NCBI GenBank assembly: GCA_945902075.1
Contig: CAMDMA010000002.1
Coordinates: 62,001-126,000 of the forward strand
DNA from: Candidatus Kuenenia stuttgartensis
GTDB taxonomy: Bacteria; Planctomycetota; Phycisphaerae; Phycisphaerales; SM1A02
Direction: 5' to 3'
DNA length: 64,000 nt
Below are positions 9,935-19,384 of the stretch, in pieces (the first letter of the stretch is position 1; each line of letters opens with the position of its first letter). A program made the translations under genes and the position numbers. The notes under the pieces were generated by a model. That model worked only from the letters and a program-made list of their open reading frames with translations. It was not told where the DNA came from and did no database searches.

Positions 9935-11629
9935 ATGCAAGACACGTTGATTCCAGTTCTCCCCACGATGCTCGCCGAAGGCATGATCCTCTTGAGCATT
10001 GCGAAGCCAATCCTCTTGGTCACGACATTTGTCGCGTACACGCGCTATGTCGCGCGATTTGAGGCTGATGCACGCATGTTCAACCTGCCGGTTGCCGCAT
10101 GGAACTACGGCTACATCGGCGCAGCGATCATCGCGCTCGCTGCGACCCTCCTGATTCCGATTTTCTGGATCGGCTGGATCGTAGCAATCGCAATTCTCGC
10201 AGGAACCATGCTGTTTTACATGAACTTCCGAAATGCTCGCGTGCCCGCGGGACGGCAGTTCAGGCTTGGCGTAGACAACTTCGCGAAGGCGATGGCGGCG
10301 CGCAAGAATGCATCTGCCGAACGCGCTGCATCCGCGCTCTTCACCCGCGCCGATGGCACGAAAGAGCCCGTCCCGCAGAAGGAAGACGCGACACTCGCCA
10401 CCTATCTCGCTGTTGAGCAAATCCTTGTTGGTCCAATGAGCGCGCGGGCAAGCCGCGTTGATCTTGCCACCGCGCAGGGCGGCGTCGCTATCTCGATGCT
10501 CGTCGATGGAGTTCGAACGAAGCGCGAACCGCTCGCGCCTGAAGTCGGCAACGCAGCCGTCGACATGCTTAAGCGACTCACAGGTCTCGATGTGAGCGAT
10601 CGCCGTCGTCGGCAAACGGGCCACTGCACGATCGAGGGAAGTACGGGGAAGTCAAAGTTGACGCTCACCTCAAGCGGTTCAAGCAGCGGCCAAACGATCC
10701 GAATTGATTTCGACCGCGAGGCGAAACTTGGCCGCTCGATTGACACCATCGGACTTGCCCCAGCTCAACTCGAAGTACTCCGCCGTTTGGAAGATCCAAA
10801 GAAGCGCATCGGTGTGGTGCTCGTGAGTGCGCCGGTTGGACAAGGCCTGTCTACTCTTGGCTTCTCACTGATCAGCCGACACGACGCTTACACCAACAAC
10901 ATCAAGACCCTTGAGCGCGAGCTCCTCTACCGCGTGGAAGGTGTTGATCACAAGGCATTCGCACCGGAGACAGGTGCGGAAGACTACGCTGCGATGCTCA
11001 CCAAGATGATCCGTCGCGATCCGGACGTTGTCCTCTGCGGCGATATCTCGGAACCTGGCGCAGCGAAAGCCGCGACGTTGATGGGTATGGCGGCACCGCT
11101 TGTCTATGTGCTCGTCCCGGCAGATAGCATGGCGACAGCGATCGCCACTTGGATGCAGGCCGTAGGAGATCCGAAGACTGCAACCACGGCACTTGTCGCG
11201 GTCGTTCACCAACGGTTGATGCGCACGCTCTGCCCAAATTGCAAGTCGCCCTTCACCCCGGCGCCCGAGCAAGCGAAGAAGCTTGGTATCCCCACCGGCA
11301 AGCAAGTTGAGCTGTTCCGCCCGAGCGGCAAGGTGCAGGTCAAGAATCGCGTCGAAGATTGTCCGGTCTGCCAGGGAAGCGGCTATTTCGGCCAAGTCGG
11401 CATCTTCGAGGTGCTTTCACTCGACGACGAGGCCCGACGGTTGCTCTCTGAGAACGACTTCCGCACCGCCTACGCCCGCGCAGTGCGCGAGCAGAAGATG
11501 ATTCAACTGCAAGAGGCAGCTCTGCTCAAGGTGCGCGAAGGAGTCACCAGCCTTGAGGAGGTGCAGCGCATTTTCGCACCGAAGCAAAGTGCTGCGCCTG
11601 CAACCGCGAAGACCACGTCCAGCAGTTGA
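9935..11629 (+). CDS. Membrane-anchored PilB/GspE-like pseudo-ATPase
   Basis: 564 residues. Three hydrophobic segments (about 12-35, 58-78, 80-97) precede a soluble region that aligns with type II/IV secretion ATPases: the IGLAPAQLEVLRRL helix before the P-loop, a Walker A-like SAPVGQGLST (298-307), a Walker B-like DPDVVLCGDIS (363-372), LVAVVHQRLMRTLCPNC and a second CPVC pair (Cys433, Cys436, Cys476, Cys479) as in PilB zinc sites, then GYFGQVGIFEVL. The Walker lysine is Leu305, the Asp box reads LEREL, the Walker B Glu is Asp370, and the His box has no histidines. Loss of all four motifs argues against ATP hydrolysis. By analogy it may be a membrane adaptor for the PilT-like ATPase upstream; that is inference. 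Confidence 0.85.
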   Translation: MQDTLIPVLPTMLAEGMILLSIAKPILLVTTFVAYTRYVARFEADARMFNLPVAAWNYGYIGAAIIALAATLLIPIFWIGWIVAIAILAGTMLFYMNFRNARVPAGRQFRLGVDNFAKAMAARKNASAERAASALFTRADGTKEPVPQKEDATLATYLAVEQILVGPMSARASRVDLATAQGGVAISMLVDGVRTKREPLAPEVGNAAVDMLKRLTGLDVSDRRRRQTGHCTIEGSTGKSKLTLTSSGSSSGQTIRIDFDREAKLGRSIDTIGLAPAQLEVLRRLEDPKKRIGVVLVSAPVGQGLSTLGFSLISRHDAYTNNIKTLERELLYRVEGVDHKAFAPETGAEDYAAMLTKMIRRDPDVVLCGDISEPGAAKAATLMGMAAPLVYVLVPADSMATAIATWMQAVGDPKTATTALVAVVHQRLMRTLCPNCKSPFTPAPEQAKKLGIPTGKQVELFRPSGKVQVKNRVEDCPVCQGSGYFGQVGIFEVLSLDDEARRLLSENDFRTAYARAVREQKMIQLQEAALLKVREGVTSLEEVQRIFAPKQSAAPATAKTTSSS

Positions 11630-11763
11630 GCTCTGACTTGGCCTCCCCCTCCGAGGCCATTGCTCCATGAGGCGTCCGTTCTTTGTGACGCCACGATCGA
11701 TACCGAACGAACCCCCGCGTGCATCGCGCTCCGACTCGGCGCGCACTTCAGAAGGACCCGCAG

Positions 11764-13446
11764 ATGGAAATCGTCTTCAATCTCCTCGTGATCGGATTCG
11801 TCGCGCTGATCGCCTATTGGTGGGCGAATCAAGGCGTTCTGAGCGCGCTGCTTCACCTCATCGCGGTGATCGCGGCCGGTGCTCTCGCATTTGCTGGTTG
11901 GGAACCCATCTCACACAAGTTGCTCGCTATCGCGGCGCTTCAGCCCTATGCCTGGGGCATCGGACTCATGCTGCCGTTCGCGCTGTACCTCTTGGTCCTA
12001 CGGATCCTTTCCGACAAACTTGCGCCGGACAACCTGAACTTCCCGCAATACGTCAACCTTGCGCTCGGTGGTGCGCTTGGGGTCGCGGCAGCTGTGATCA
12101 CGCTTGGTATCGCGATCATTGGTGCCGGTCATACACACTCGTCGAACAAAATCCTCAACGTCGCAGGCGCTTCGCGCACATCGAATAGTCGTGGGCAGCC
12201 AACGCTCACCAGCTCGCCGCTGTGGGTGCCGGTGCATTCGATCACATCCGGACTCTACGAAACGCTATCCACGGGTTCGATGCGACCCACGCTCTCTGCA
12301 CCAACGCTTGCTTCGGAGCAGCCGTCACTTGATACGCAGGCGTTGGGCCTCTTCCGCGATACCTACGCGAAGGACGGCCGTATTGCGCGCGTCGCTGCGC
12401 CGGTTGGCGCGATCACAATCACGCGCGCGATTCTGGTTCCTGACTTTGAAGTGCCCGGCGTTGCAACCACGCGCGCGTATGTCGTCGACGTGCACCTTGA
12501 GTCAGGCGCAACCACTCCCGGCCAGGGCTTCGCGATCTCAGCATCTCAATTCCGACTCGTCGGTAAAGCGCGCGGCACCACCGGGCCGGGAAGCGGAATC
12601 GCCTATCCGATCGCGTGGTCGCAACCCAAACAAGATGGTGGTCGCGGCGTCTTCGTCTTCGATGATCGCTCTCACTATGTCTCCGGCCCTGCCGGTACGC
12701 AGACTCTCGATGTGAGCCTCATCTTCCCTGCCGACTCCTTCGCGCAAGGCGACGCGCCCCGATTCATGCAGACGATGGGCCTTCGTCTACCGTTCCCGAA
12801 GATCGACGCACAGTCGACGCTTGCCGATGCGCTTGCGATGGTGATGGGAAGCGACACGGGCGTTGCTCCTGTCATTCCAGAAGACATCGGGACCGTGAAT
12901 GGCAATGATTTGTCGATCAACGACACCATCCTTCCCGCAAGTGCCGATACCAACTCGATGCCGGGCAGCATGAAATTGCAGGACGGCAACTATCTGTTTG
13001 AGGGAACCGGCGACTTCGAGCAGGGCGGCTATCGCGGAAACAAGAGCGTCGTCGTCAAGGGCGTGTGGGCGCGCGGCGGAACGCGCATCGTGCGACTCAA
13101 TGTCTCGCGCGGTGGCTCGAGTTCGATCGACATTTGGGGCGACCGAAACAAACTGCGCGAGCGCGTCGGCGACACCGCGAAACTCGCGCTCGTTGATGAA
13201 CTCGGTCGCGAGTATTTGCCGATCGGGTTCATTCACATCACCTCCAGTGGTGACAAGCGTGTCACAATCGAACTCGACCGGAATGGACGCTATGCCGAAG
13301 TGGGTCAGTATCCCACCCTCTCCACCTCCGGCGCAGACACGCTGTATGCGCTCTTTAGCCCAGCAATCAATCGTCGCATCGTCGGGGTGAAACTCGGTGG
13401 CGAATGGCTCGCAAAGGGCGACCTCCTCATGGAAGAAAAGCGCTGA
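11764..13446 (+). CDS. CvpA-like membrane protein with large C-terminal domain
   Basis: 560 residues from ATG 11764, which has GAAGGA seven bases before it. Residues 1-125 hold four predicted membrane helices (IVFNLLVIGFVALIAYWW; LLHLIAVIAAGALAFAGW; WGIGLMLPFALYLLVL; YVNLALGGALGVAAAVITLG) arranged as in the CvpA/colicin V production family. The remaining 430 residues look extracytoplasmic and beta-rich, with no catalytic motif I recognise; a stretch near 390-480 (YLFEGTGDFEQGGY onward) resembles a DUF of planctomycete surface proteins only vaguely. It is the third gene of the pilT group (134-base gap) and is closed by a terminator. Function unknown. Confidence 0.75.
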   Translation: MEIVFNLLVIGFVALIAYWWANQGVLSALLHLIAVIAAGALAFAGWEPISHKLLAIAALQPYAWGIGLMLPFALYLLVLRILSDKLAPDNLNFPQYVNLALGGALGVAAAVITLGIAIIGAGHTHSSNKILNVAGASRTSNSRGQPTLTSSPLWVPVHSITSGLYETLSTGSMRPTLSAPTLASEQPSLDTQALGLFRDTYAKDGRIARVAAPVGAITITRAILVPDFEVPGVATTRAYVVDVHLESGATTPGQGFAISASQFRLVGKARGTTGPGSGIAYPIAWSQPKQDGGRGVFVFDDRSHYVSGPAGTQTLDVSLIFPADSFAQGDAPRFMQTMGLRLPFPKIDAQSTLADALAMVMGSDTGVAPVIPEDIGTVNGNDLSINDTILPASADTNSMPGSMKLQDGNYLFEGTGDFEQGGYRGNKSVVVKGVWARGGTRIVRLNVSRGGSSSIDIWGDRNKLRERVGDTAKLALVDELGREYLPIGFIHITSSGDKRVTIELDRNGRYAEVGQYPTLSTSGADTLYALFSPAINRRIVGVKLGGEWLAKGDLLMEEKR

Positions 13447-13498
13447 GTATCTCTTGGGGCGTCCCGAGCCCCGCACCGATTCACCTTCAAAACTCACA

Positions 13499-13524
13499 CA
13501 GCCCCGCCTCGAGCGGGGCTGTTT
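13499..13524 (+). terminator. Terminator closing the pilT-like operon
   Basis: A 9-bp stem (13499-13507 with 13513-13521), a 5-base loop and only three T after it. It lies 53 bases past the stop of the CvpA-like gene. The T tract is short, so efficiency is uncertain. Confidence 0.65.
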
Positions 13525-13689
13525 CATGTCGGACGACTGCATGCTGGGCTCGAGCACCAAGCCTGAGATTCGTTTCGTAAAAGTGTCGGAGTTTGCAGGA
13601 CCCCATGAGTCATCGGACATGATGCGATTGATCAATCGCCGCGCGCGCAGCACGTGGTCCACGATCCAAACAACACGAAAGGGGAAACC

Positions 13690-14442
13690 ATGAGCGAAAG
13701 CCCGAGGAAAATCATGAGCAGAATCATGAGCAGAATCGTGAGCAGAATCATGAGAAAGAATACGGAACCAAGTCACGCGCTCAGTCGCACGCAACAAGCT
13801 CACGGGAACGATGATCCGAGTGGCCGAAACAACGGCACCGTTCGCTCGGCCCTCCGCACTTGCACTGTGTTTTTGCGTGCACTGATGACCCATCTGCGGC
13901 AAGAAGGACTTGTCGTCGCACTTGCGTTTCTCGCTCACACACTTCAAGTTCGCCTTCGAAAGAACCGACGCGACGATGGCGAACGAGCAGCGGAAAAGTA
14001 CCTTCGTACCCTCGGGTACCGGATCATTGAGCGCAACTGGCGGAGCCCGCGCGATCGCCGAGACGAAGCTGATTTGATCGCACTTTCGCCCGACCGAAGT
14101 GAGGCTGTTCTCGTCGAGGTCAAACGCGCTGCTGGCCCGTGGGATGCGCTCGATCGCGTGGACGGACGCAAAAAGGAAGTGCTTTGGCGACTACTCCTTG
14201 ATCTTGAGTCGTTGACATGCGCAACGACGAGCACTCAATCGATGCCACCCGCTGTCCGTTTGCAGCACCCTCGGACTGTGGGGCGCGGGCTTCGCCGAGC
14301 GATTGCGGATGTGCGTTCGCTTCGCGTCGATCTCATCGGCGTGCGCGGAGAAGGCCGCACCGCGAGCGTAGTGCGTCATATCACTTCCGTTTTCGAACGA
14401 CGCGCAAAGAGCTCTCGGGCACACGCGCGCGAGCCGACCTAA
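13690..14442 (+). CDS. yraN: YraN/UPF0102 family nuclease-like protein
   Basis: 250 residues from ATG 13690, preceded by GAAAGGGG. The UPF0102 core lies at about 95-240: GERAAEKYLRTLGYRIIERN, DEADLIAL (the Asp of a PD-(D/E)xK-type site) and VLVEVKRA (the ExK pair), closing with LRVDLIGV. The family resembles Holliday-junction resolvases in fold; its role is not established. The 90-residue N-terminal part is not found in typical family members (about 120 residues), and its first residues are encoded by a 12-bp tandem repeat (MSRI-MSRI-VSRI), so the true start could instead be an internal ATG. It is convergent with the lipoprotein gene ending at 14509. Confidence 0.85.
   Translation: MSESPRKIMSRIMSRIVSRIMRKNTEPSHALSRTQQAHGNDDPSGRNNGTVRSALRTCTVFLRALMTHLRQEGLVVALAFLAHTLQVRLRKNRRDDGERAAEKYLRTLGYRIIERNWRSPRDRRDEADLIALSPDRSEAVLVEVKRAAGPWDALDRVDGRKKEVLWRLLLDLESLTCATTSTQSMPPAVRLQHPRTVGRGLRRAIADVRSLRVDLIGVRGEGRTASVVRHITSVFERRAKSSRAHAREPT
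13714..13749 (+). repeat. In-frame 12 bp tandem repeat x3 at the yraN start
   Basis: ATGAGCAGAATC at 13714 and 13726, with a third copy at 13738 starting GTG; a degenerate fourth copy follows. Because the period is a multiple of three it reads as repeated Met-Ser-Arg-Ile and offers several alternative start codons. Confidence 0.92.
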
Positions 14443-14508
14443 ACAACGAACGAACACGCCCTCCGAACACGGCTGCTTGGTTCCACTGTCCGTGTTCGGC
14501 AAACGAAC

Positions 14509-15783
14509 TCAGCGCCAGTATCGCTCGATGGCGATCTCAAGGAGCCTGCGCTCCATGTTGCCGATCTCATCAGTCACCCACCGACTCCGCAGCGTGGTGA
14601 GATATCGCTCGCGCTCGATGATTTCACGCCGGTTCTTCAGCTCCGATTGCAATTGCAACTGCACGCTCTTGTCAAAGATGGATCGTTCGGCGCGGCTATC
14701 GATTGCAAGTACCGCAAGCCACATGGTGAAACCACGCTGCTCAAACGGCGCGCTGATCGCATCAACACCGAGGCCTTCGAGGCGTTCCTTGTAGGCATCC
14801 GAAAATGGGAGTCCCTTGAGTCCGTCGGCAGGAAGGTCAAACGTGTTCCATAAGCCACCATCCGGCAACTTCATGTCGGCTGCGATCTGGGAGAAAGTCT
14901 TCCCCGCAGCGGCTGCTTGCTGGACGCGTGTGATTACTTCCGCTTCTGTCTGCGTATTCAGTCGAATACGACCAACCTTCATCGTGGGAGGTGGATTAAA
15001 TTCAACCTCGCGTCGATCGTACTCCTGCTGCACATCGCGCCACGCAACGATGGTCCGCGGTTCAATCCGTTCGTTGAGGAGCCTGCGCGCGAGCACAATA
15101 TCGCGGCGCTGTTGCATGAATTCTTCGAGCGACTGTGAGCCCTCTGCCTCAAGGCTTGCTTCCGCAGCAGCTCGGCTTCCGCCGCGCTCCGCGATGGTCT
15201 CTTCTTGCATGGATCTCAACCATGCAAAGAGTCCCTGCTGCTGTTCAGGCGAAAGTTTCGACTCTGCCTCCGCAACGATCAACTCGCTGTCGACCGTTTC
15301 CTTGAAGCTCCGACGCACAATCTCGACCAACGCGCGCCGCGCCTCCACTCGATCACGCATTGCCGCCACTTGCAGCAGCTGATCGCTGATCGGCTCGAAG
15401 AACGCATCGGCAAACACCGGGCGCCCATTGACCTGCCCGACGAGGCCCTCCACAGGCCATGATTGCCCCGGCTCGAGGCTGCGCTCGACGATGACTGGCG
15501 TCACCGCATCAACTTCGGTTGAGCCATCGGCACGCTGCGAGGTAATCTCCCTTTCCGCCGAAACGAATTCTCGGTCGCCTGAACGGAAGCCCTCTTTCTG
15601 AATGTGGACGGTCGGACCGCCGAGAACTTCTGGCGACATCTCCACAACATCCGTCACCAATCCAGCGGGCGGATGGGCAAAGTCGGAGAGGGCGATCGGA
15701 CTCGTGTCGGGTCGCGACCCCGTAGAGCACGATGCGAGCATGACGCAGAGCGGGAGGAAGGTCACTCGAATCGAGCGGGACAT
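14509..15783 (-). CDS. Parvulin/SurA-like peptidyl-prolyl isomerase lipoprotein
   Basis: 424 residues from ATG 15783. The N-terminus MSRSIRVTFLPLCVMLASCS carries a lipobox (L-A-S-C), so it should be anchored to a membrane on the outer face. A SurA-N-like helical region begins at VNGRPVFADAFF, with repeated Arg/Glu-rich helices to about 270. A parvulin-like stretch follows (TMKVGRIRLNTQTEAEVI, AGKTFSQIAADMKLPDGGLWNTF, FTMWLAVLAID), then a long charged helix to the end. The isomerase motifs are weak and catalytic residues cannot be assigned with certainty; a chaperone role for exported proteins is the best guess. The divergent gene on the plus strand starts 58 bases away. Confidence 0.72.
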   Translation of the reverse strand: MSRSIRVTFLPLCVMLASCSTGSRPDTSPIALSDFAHPPAGLVTDVVEMSPEVLGGPTVHIQKEGFRSGDREFVSAEREITSQRADGSTEVDAVTPVIVERSLEPGQSWPVEGLVGQVNGRPVFADAFFEPISDQLLQVAAMRDRVEARRALVEIVRRSFKETVDSELIVAEAESKLSPEQQQGLFAWLRSMQEETIAERGGSRAAAEASLEAEGSQSLEEFMQQRRDIVLARRLLNERIEPRTIVAWRDVQQEYDRREVEFNPPPTMKVGRIRLNTQTEAEVITRVQQAAAAGKTFSQIAADMKLPDGGLWNTFDLPADGLKGLPFSDAYKERLEGLGVDAISAPFEQRGFTMWLAVLAIDSRAERSIFDKSVQLQLQSELKNRREIIERERYLTTLRSRWVTDEIGNMERRLLEIAIERYWR

Positions 15784-15841
15784 TGCCGGAATCCTACCGC
15801 TCTCGCGCGCGAGCGTGTCGCCTCCCGGATATTCTCGCGCC

Positions 15842-16423
15842 ATGAACGACGAAGCTCCAAAGTTGCACATCGACTCGGATTGGAAAGCGCAGGCACAGGC
15901 CGAGAAGGACAGGCTGGCTGAAAAGGAAGCCGCCCGCGCAGCGCAGGCACCAACAGGCGAGCTCGGCGAAGGCGAACTTCCTCCTGCTGACTTTCGTGCG
16001 CTCGTCGCGACTCTCGCAAGCCAAGCGATGATGGGCCTTGGCGCGTACGGTGATCCTCAGACGGGCCGGGTCGTCCTTGATGTGGTCGGTGCGCAGTTTG
16101 CGATCGACCTGCTTGGCGTGATTGAGGAAAAAACAAAGGGGAACCTCACCGCGGAAGAGGCGGCGGAACTCACCGATGTCCTCGCACAACTGCGTGCTCG
16201 GTTCGTGCAGATCGCAAAGCTCGTCGCCGCGCAGATGCAACGAGAGATGGCTGCAGGTATGGGTGGTGGCGGCATGGGTGGCGGCATGGGTGGCGGCATG
16301 GGTGGCGGCATGGGCAGTGCCCACTCGGGCATCGCTGGCTCGATCGGCGGTGGATCCATGTCAGCAGGATCCATGTCAACAGGATCCTCGGCGACCAAGT
16401 CTGGGCTCATTCTGCCCGACTAA
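15842..16423 (+). CDS. DUF1844 domain protein
   Basis: 193 residues from ATG 15842. The core (about 55-135) has the DUF1844 pattern: DFRALVATLASQAMMGLGAYGDPQTG, then AQFAIDLLGVIEEKTKGNLTAEEA and LAQLRARFVQIAK. A charged N-terminal linker precedes it, and a low-complexity Gly-Met tail (GGGMGGGMGGGM) encoded by 12-bp repeats at 16274-16309 follows. The family is small, helical and of unknown function. Nothing in the neighbourhood settles the role. Confidence 0.88.
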   Translation: MNDEAPKLHIDSDWKAQAQAEKDRLAEKEAARAAQAPTGELGEGELPPADFRALVATLASQAMMGLGAYGDPQTGRVVLDVVGAQFAIDLLGVIEEKTKGNLTAEEAAELTDVLAQLRARFVQIAKLVAAQMQREMAAGMGGGGMGGGMGGGMGGGMGSAHSGIAGSIGGGSMSAGSMSTGSSATKSGLILPD

Positions 16424-16593
16424 TGCACGCATCATCCGTTCTTCGTCGAACAACGACCGCGCGGCTATCTGCGAGCGCATGAACCCGCGCATGTTTGTCC
16501 GCGCCAGGCACGCTTTCATGCACCTGCAGTCGAGCGGCGAGTTTCTATACTGCGCGATTCCCGCCTACCCGGCGACTTCCCCGGAGATACCTC

Positions 16594-17433
16594 GTGTCCG
16601 ATCCGTCCGCCCACGCAGCCAACCACTCCGCAACCGCCGAGTCCTCGTTCATCGACCGTCACTACCACTTGCTTCGACGGCTTCACTCGGCGACGGGCAT
16701 CTTCCCGATCGGCCTATTCCTGCTTCCCCATCTCACGACAAACTCGTCGATCGTGTGGGGCGCGATGCTCAACAGTAAGAAGTACGAAGCGCTCGGTGCG
16801 GACAATGCCGGGATCGCGACTTTCCAGCACGAAGTCGACTTCATCCATGATCTTCCAGCACTGATCTTCATTGAGATTTTCGTGCTTTGGCTTCCCATCG
16901 CCTACCACGCGATTCTCGGCGTGTACTTCGCGCGCTCTGGAAAGACAAATACCGACCGCTACCGCTACCAATCGAACTGGCGCTACGCCGCGCAGCGCCT
17001 CACTGGCTACGTCGGCGTGCTCTTCATCTTTATGCATGTCTCGAGCCTGCGCTGGGGTTGGACCTACGGTGGGCTGATGCCTTCGTTCGACGCATCGCAT
17101 GCCGCCAGCACAACGGCGCTGCACTTGCAGGGTGGAATCGTTCCCTACTTCAACGCGGCCTTCTACGCGATTTGCGTGCTCGCACTGATCTTCCACTTCG
17201 CCAATGGCCTGTGGACAGCTGCGATCACCTGGGGCCTCACGATTAGTAAGCAGGCGCAACAGCGTTGGGGCGTGGTCTGTGCTGGTGTCGGCGTCGCGCT
17301 TGCTGGCGCAGGCATGACGGCGGTGCTTGGCTTCGCCACGCTCAATCCAGAGCGCGCGGAAGCAGTCGAAACCGACATGAAATTGGACGCGAACACGCCG
17401 GTCCTGATCGTCCCCGCGTCCCGCGCCGAATGA
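16594..17433 (+). CDS. sdhC: Succinate dehydrogenase cytochrome b subunit
   Basis: 279 residues from GTG 16594, with GGAG seven bases upstream; the frame upstream is open but not protein-like. It is the membrane anchor and haem-binding subunit of complex II, of the b558 type with five hydrophobic segments. Visible motifs are RRLHSATGIFPIGLFLLPH at the first helix, HAILGVYFARSGKTN, QRLTGYVGVLFIFMHV and LIFHFANGLWTAAITWGL, supplying the conserved haem-ligand histidines. It is followed 103 bases on by sdhA. A Gly/Ala-rich last helix and a short charged tail end the protein. Confidence 0.95.
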   Translation: MSDPSAHAANHSATAESSFIDRHYHLLRRLHSATGIFPIGLFLLPHLTTNSSIVWGAMLNSKKYEALGADNAGIATFQHEVDFIHDLPALIFIEIFVLWLPIAYHAILGVYFARSGKTNTDRYRYQSNWRYAAQRLTGYVGVLFIFMHVSSLRWGWTYGGLMPSFDASHAASTTALHLQGGIVPYFNAAFYAICVLALIFHFANGLWTAAITWGLTISKQAQQRWGVVCAGVGVALAGAGMTAVLGFATLNPERAEAVETDMKLDANTPVLIVPASRAE

Positions 17434-17536
17434 TCGCTTCAGTTTGGAACTTGAGACTGGAACGAGAAGCGGCGGGGAATCGAAGCGACAGAAGTTCAAC
17501 GAAACAGTGCTCGGCAACTCAGAACGGATTCACACC

Positions 17537-19384
17537 ATGGCAGTTTCTTCAAAGCGTCGCGTGATCGTTGTTGGCGGCGGACTCGCAGGCCTTGCAGCCG
17601 CACTCCGCGTCGCCGAGGCTGGCGTTTCGGTCGACCTCTTCTCGATCGTCCCGGTCAAGCGTTCCCACTCGGTTTGCGCCCAGGGCGGTATCAACGCCTG
17701 CAATGAAATCGCGCGTCAACAAGGCTACTCGGAGTATGAGCACTTTGATGAATCGATCTACGGCGGCGACTTTCTCGCGCACCAACCGCCGGTGTATGAG
17801 ATGGCGCACTGGGCGCCGAAGATCATCGACCTGCTCGACCGGATGGGAGTCCCCTTCAACCGCACGCTTGAGGGCCAGCGCGACCTTCGGCTCTTCGGCG
17901 GATCGCTCTACAAGCGCACCCACTTCGCGGGCGCGACCACGGGGCAACAACTCATCTACGCCTTTGACGAGCAAGTGCGCCGATTCGAGAGCGAAGGCAG
18001 GGTTACGAAGTATGAGCACTGGGAGTTTCTCCGTCCGATCCTCGATGCGAACGGGGTCTGCCAAGGGATCGTTGCACAAGACCTTCGCTCGATGCAGATC
18101 CGCGCCTTCCGCGCCGATGCTGTCGTGATGGCGACCGGTGGTTGCGGTCTGGTGTTTGGCAAGAGCACCAACTCCGTCATGTGCACCGGAGGCGCCGCCA
18201 GTCGCTGCTATCAGCTTGGCGCGTGGTACGCCAACGGTGAATTCATTCAGGTCCACCCCACTTCGATCCCGGGCTCAGACAAACTTCGCCTCATGAGCGA
18301 ATCTGCGCGTGGCGAGGGCGGGCGCGTGTGGGTTCCGCGCAAGAAGGGCGACACGCGCGACCCACGACAGATCCCCGATGCCGAGCGGTACTACTTCCTC
18401 GAAGAGCGCTACCCAAAGTATGGAAACATCGTGCCGCGCGATATCGCGACACGTGAGATCTTCGAGATTTGCGTGAAGGACGGCCTTGGCGTTGGCGGCG
18501 GAAACATGGTGTTCCTCGACCTTACGCACCTTGGTCGCGAATACTTGGAGCGCAAGCTCGGCGGCATCATCGAGATCTACCGTAAGTTCGTCGGTGACGA
18601 TCCGGCAGAACTTCCGATGAAGATCTTCCCAGGCGTCCATTATTCGATGGGCGGCTTGTGGACCACCTATAGCGCCAAGCCGGATGGCAAGGGCATGGTC
18701 TACGGTGCGCCCAACTCGATGATGACCAACATCGAAGGTCTCTACGCCTTCGGTGAGGCGAACTACCAATATCACGGCGCGAATCGACTCGGTGCGAATG
18801 CGCTGCTCTCGTGCATCTTCGATGGGCTCTTCTGTGGCGCTGGCGTTGCAAACTATGCGCGCGATCGCAAAGTCGGAGCCGACTCGCTTGATGCGTCGCT
18901 CTTCTCTACCAACGAAAAACTGGAGAGCGACAAGATGCAACGGCTCGTCGACTCCCGCGGTTCGGAGAATCCCTACGCGATCGCGAAGGAGATGGGTGAA
19001 GAAATGACCGCGGCGAGTACGGTGGTGAAGAGTGCCGACCGACTCATGCAATCTCGAGTCAAACTCGCCGAACTCCGCGAGCGCTTCCGCCGCATCTCAC
19101 TCTCAGACACGGGGCTTTGGACCAACCAAAATCTCTCGTTCGCGCGAGCAGCTGGCGACATGCTGATTCTCGCGGAAGCGATGATCGAAGGTGGACTTGA
19201 GCGCAAGGAATCGCGAGGCGCCCATTTCCGCAGCGACTATCCGGAGCGTGATGATCCAAACTTCATGAAAACGACCATCGCTCGATTTGATCCCGAATCA
19301 ACGCGACCGTCGATCTCATTCGAGCCGTATGACCTTCCGCTGGTCAAGCCGCGGCTTCGCACCTACGGCAAAGTTGGCGGCTAG
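17537..19384 (+). CDS. sdhA: Succinate dehydrogenase flavoprotein subunit
   Basis: 615 residues from ATG 17537. It oxidises succinate to fumarate using covalently bound FAD. The sequence shows the dinucleotide fold VIVVGGGLAGLAAALRVAEAG, the flavinylation region KRSHSVCAQGGINAC, substrate-site blocks HPTSIPGSDKL, SESARGEGGRVW and HYSMGGLWT, and EANYQYHGANRLGANALL. Length and motif order match the SdhA form paired with a cytochrome b558 anchor. The stop codon lies inside the first unit of a 22-bp tandem repeat. A terminator follows at 19460, so sdhB, 2.6 kb away, is not in the same transcript. Confidence 0.98.
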   Translation: MAVSSKRRVIVVGGGLAGLAAALRVAEAGVSVDLFSIVPVKRSHSVCAQGGINACNEIARQQGYSEYEHFDESIYGGDFLAHQPPVYEMAHWAPKIIDLLDRMGVPFNRTLEGQRDLRLFGGSLYKRTHFAGATTGQQLIYAFDEQVRRFESEGRVTKYEHWEFLRPILDANGVCQGIVAQDLRSMQIRAFRADAVVMATGGCGLVFGKSTNSVMCTGGAASRCYQLGAWYANGEFIQVHPTSIPGSDKLRLMSESARGEGGRVWVPRKKGDTRDPRQIPDAERYYFLEERYPKYGNIVPRDIATREIFEICVKDGLGVGGGNMVFLDLTHLGREYLERKLGGIIEIYRKFVGDDPAELPMKIFPGVHYSMGGLWTTYSAKPDGKGMVYGAPNSMMTNIEGLYAFGEANYQYHGANRLGANALLSCIFDGLFCGAGVANYARDRKVGADSLDASLFSTNEKLESDKMQRLVDSRGSENPYAIAKEMGEEMTAASTVVKSADRLMQSRVKLAELRERFRRISLSDTGLWTNQNLSFARAAGDMLILAEAMIEGGLERKESRGAHFRSDYPERDDPNFMKTTIARFDPESTRPSISFEPYDLPLVKPRLRTYGKVGG

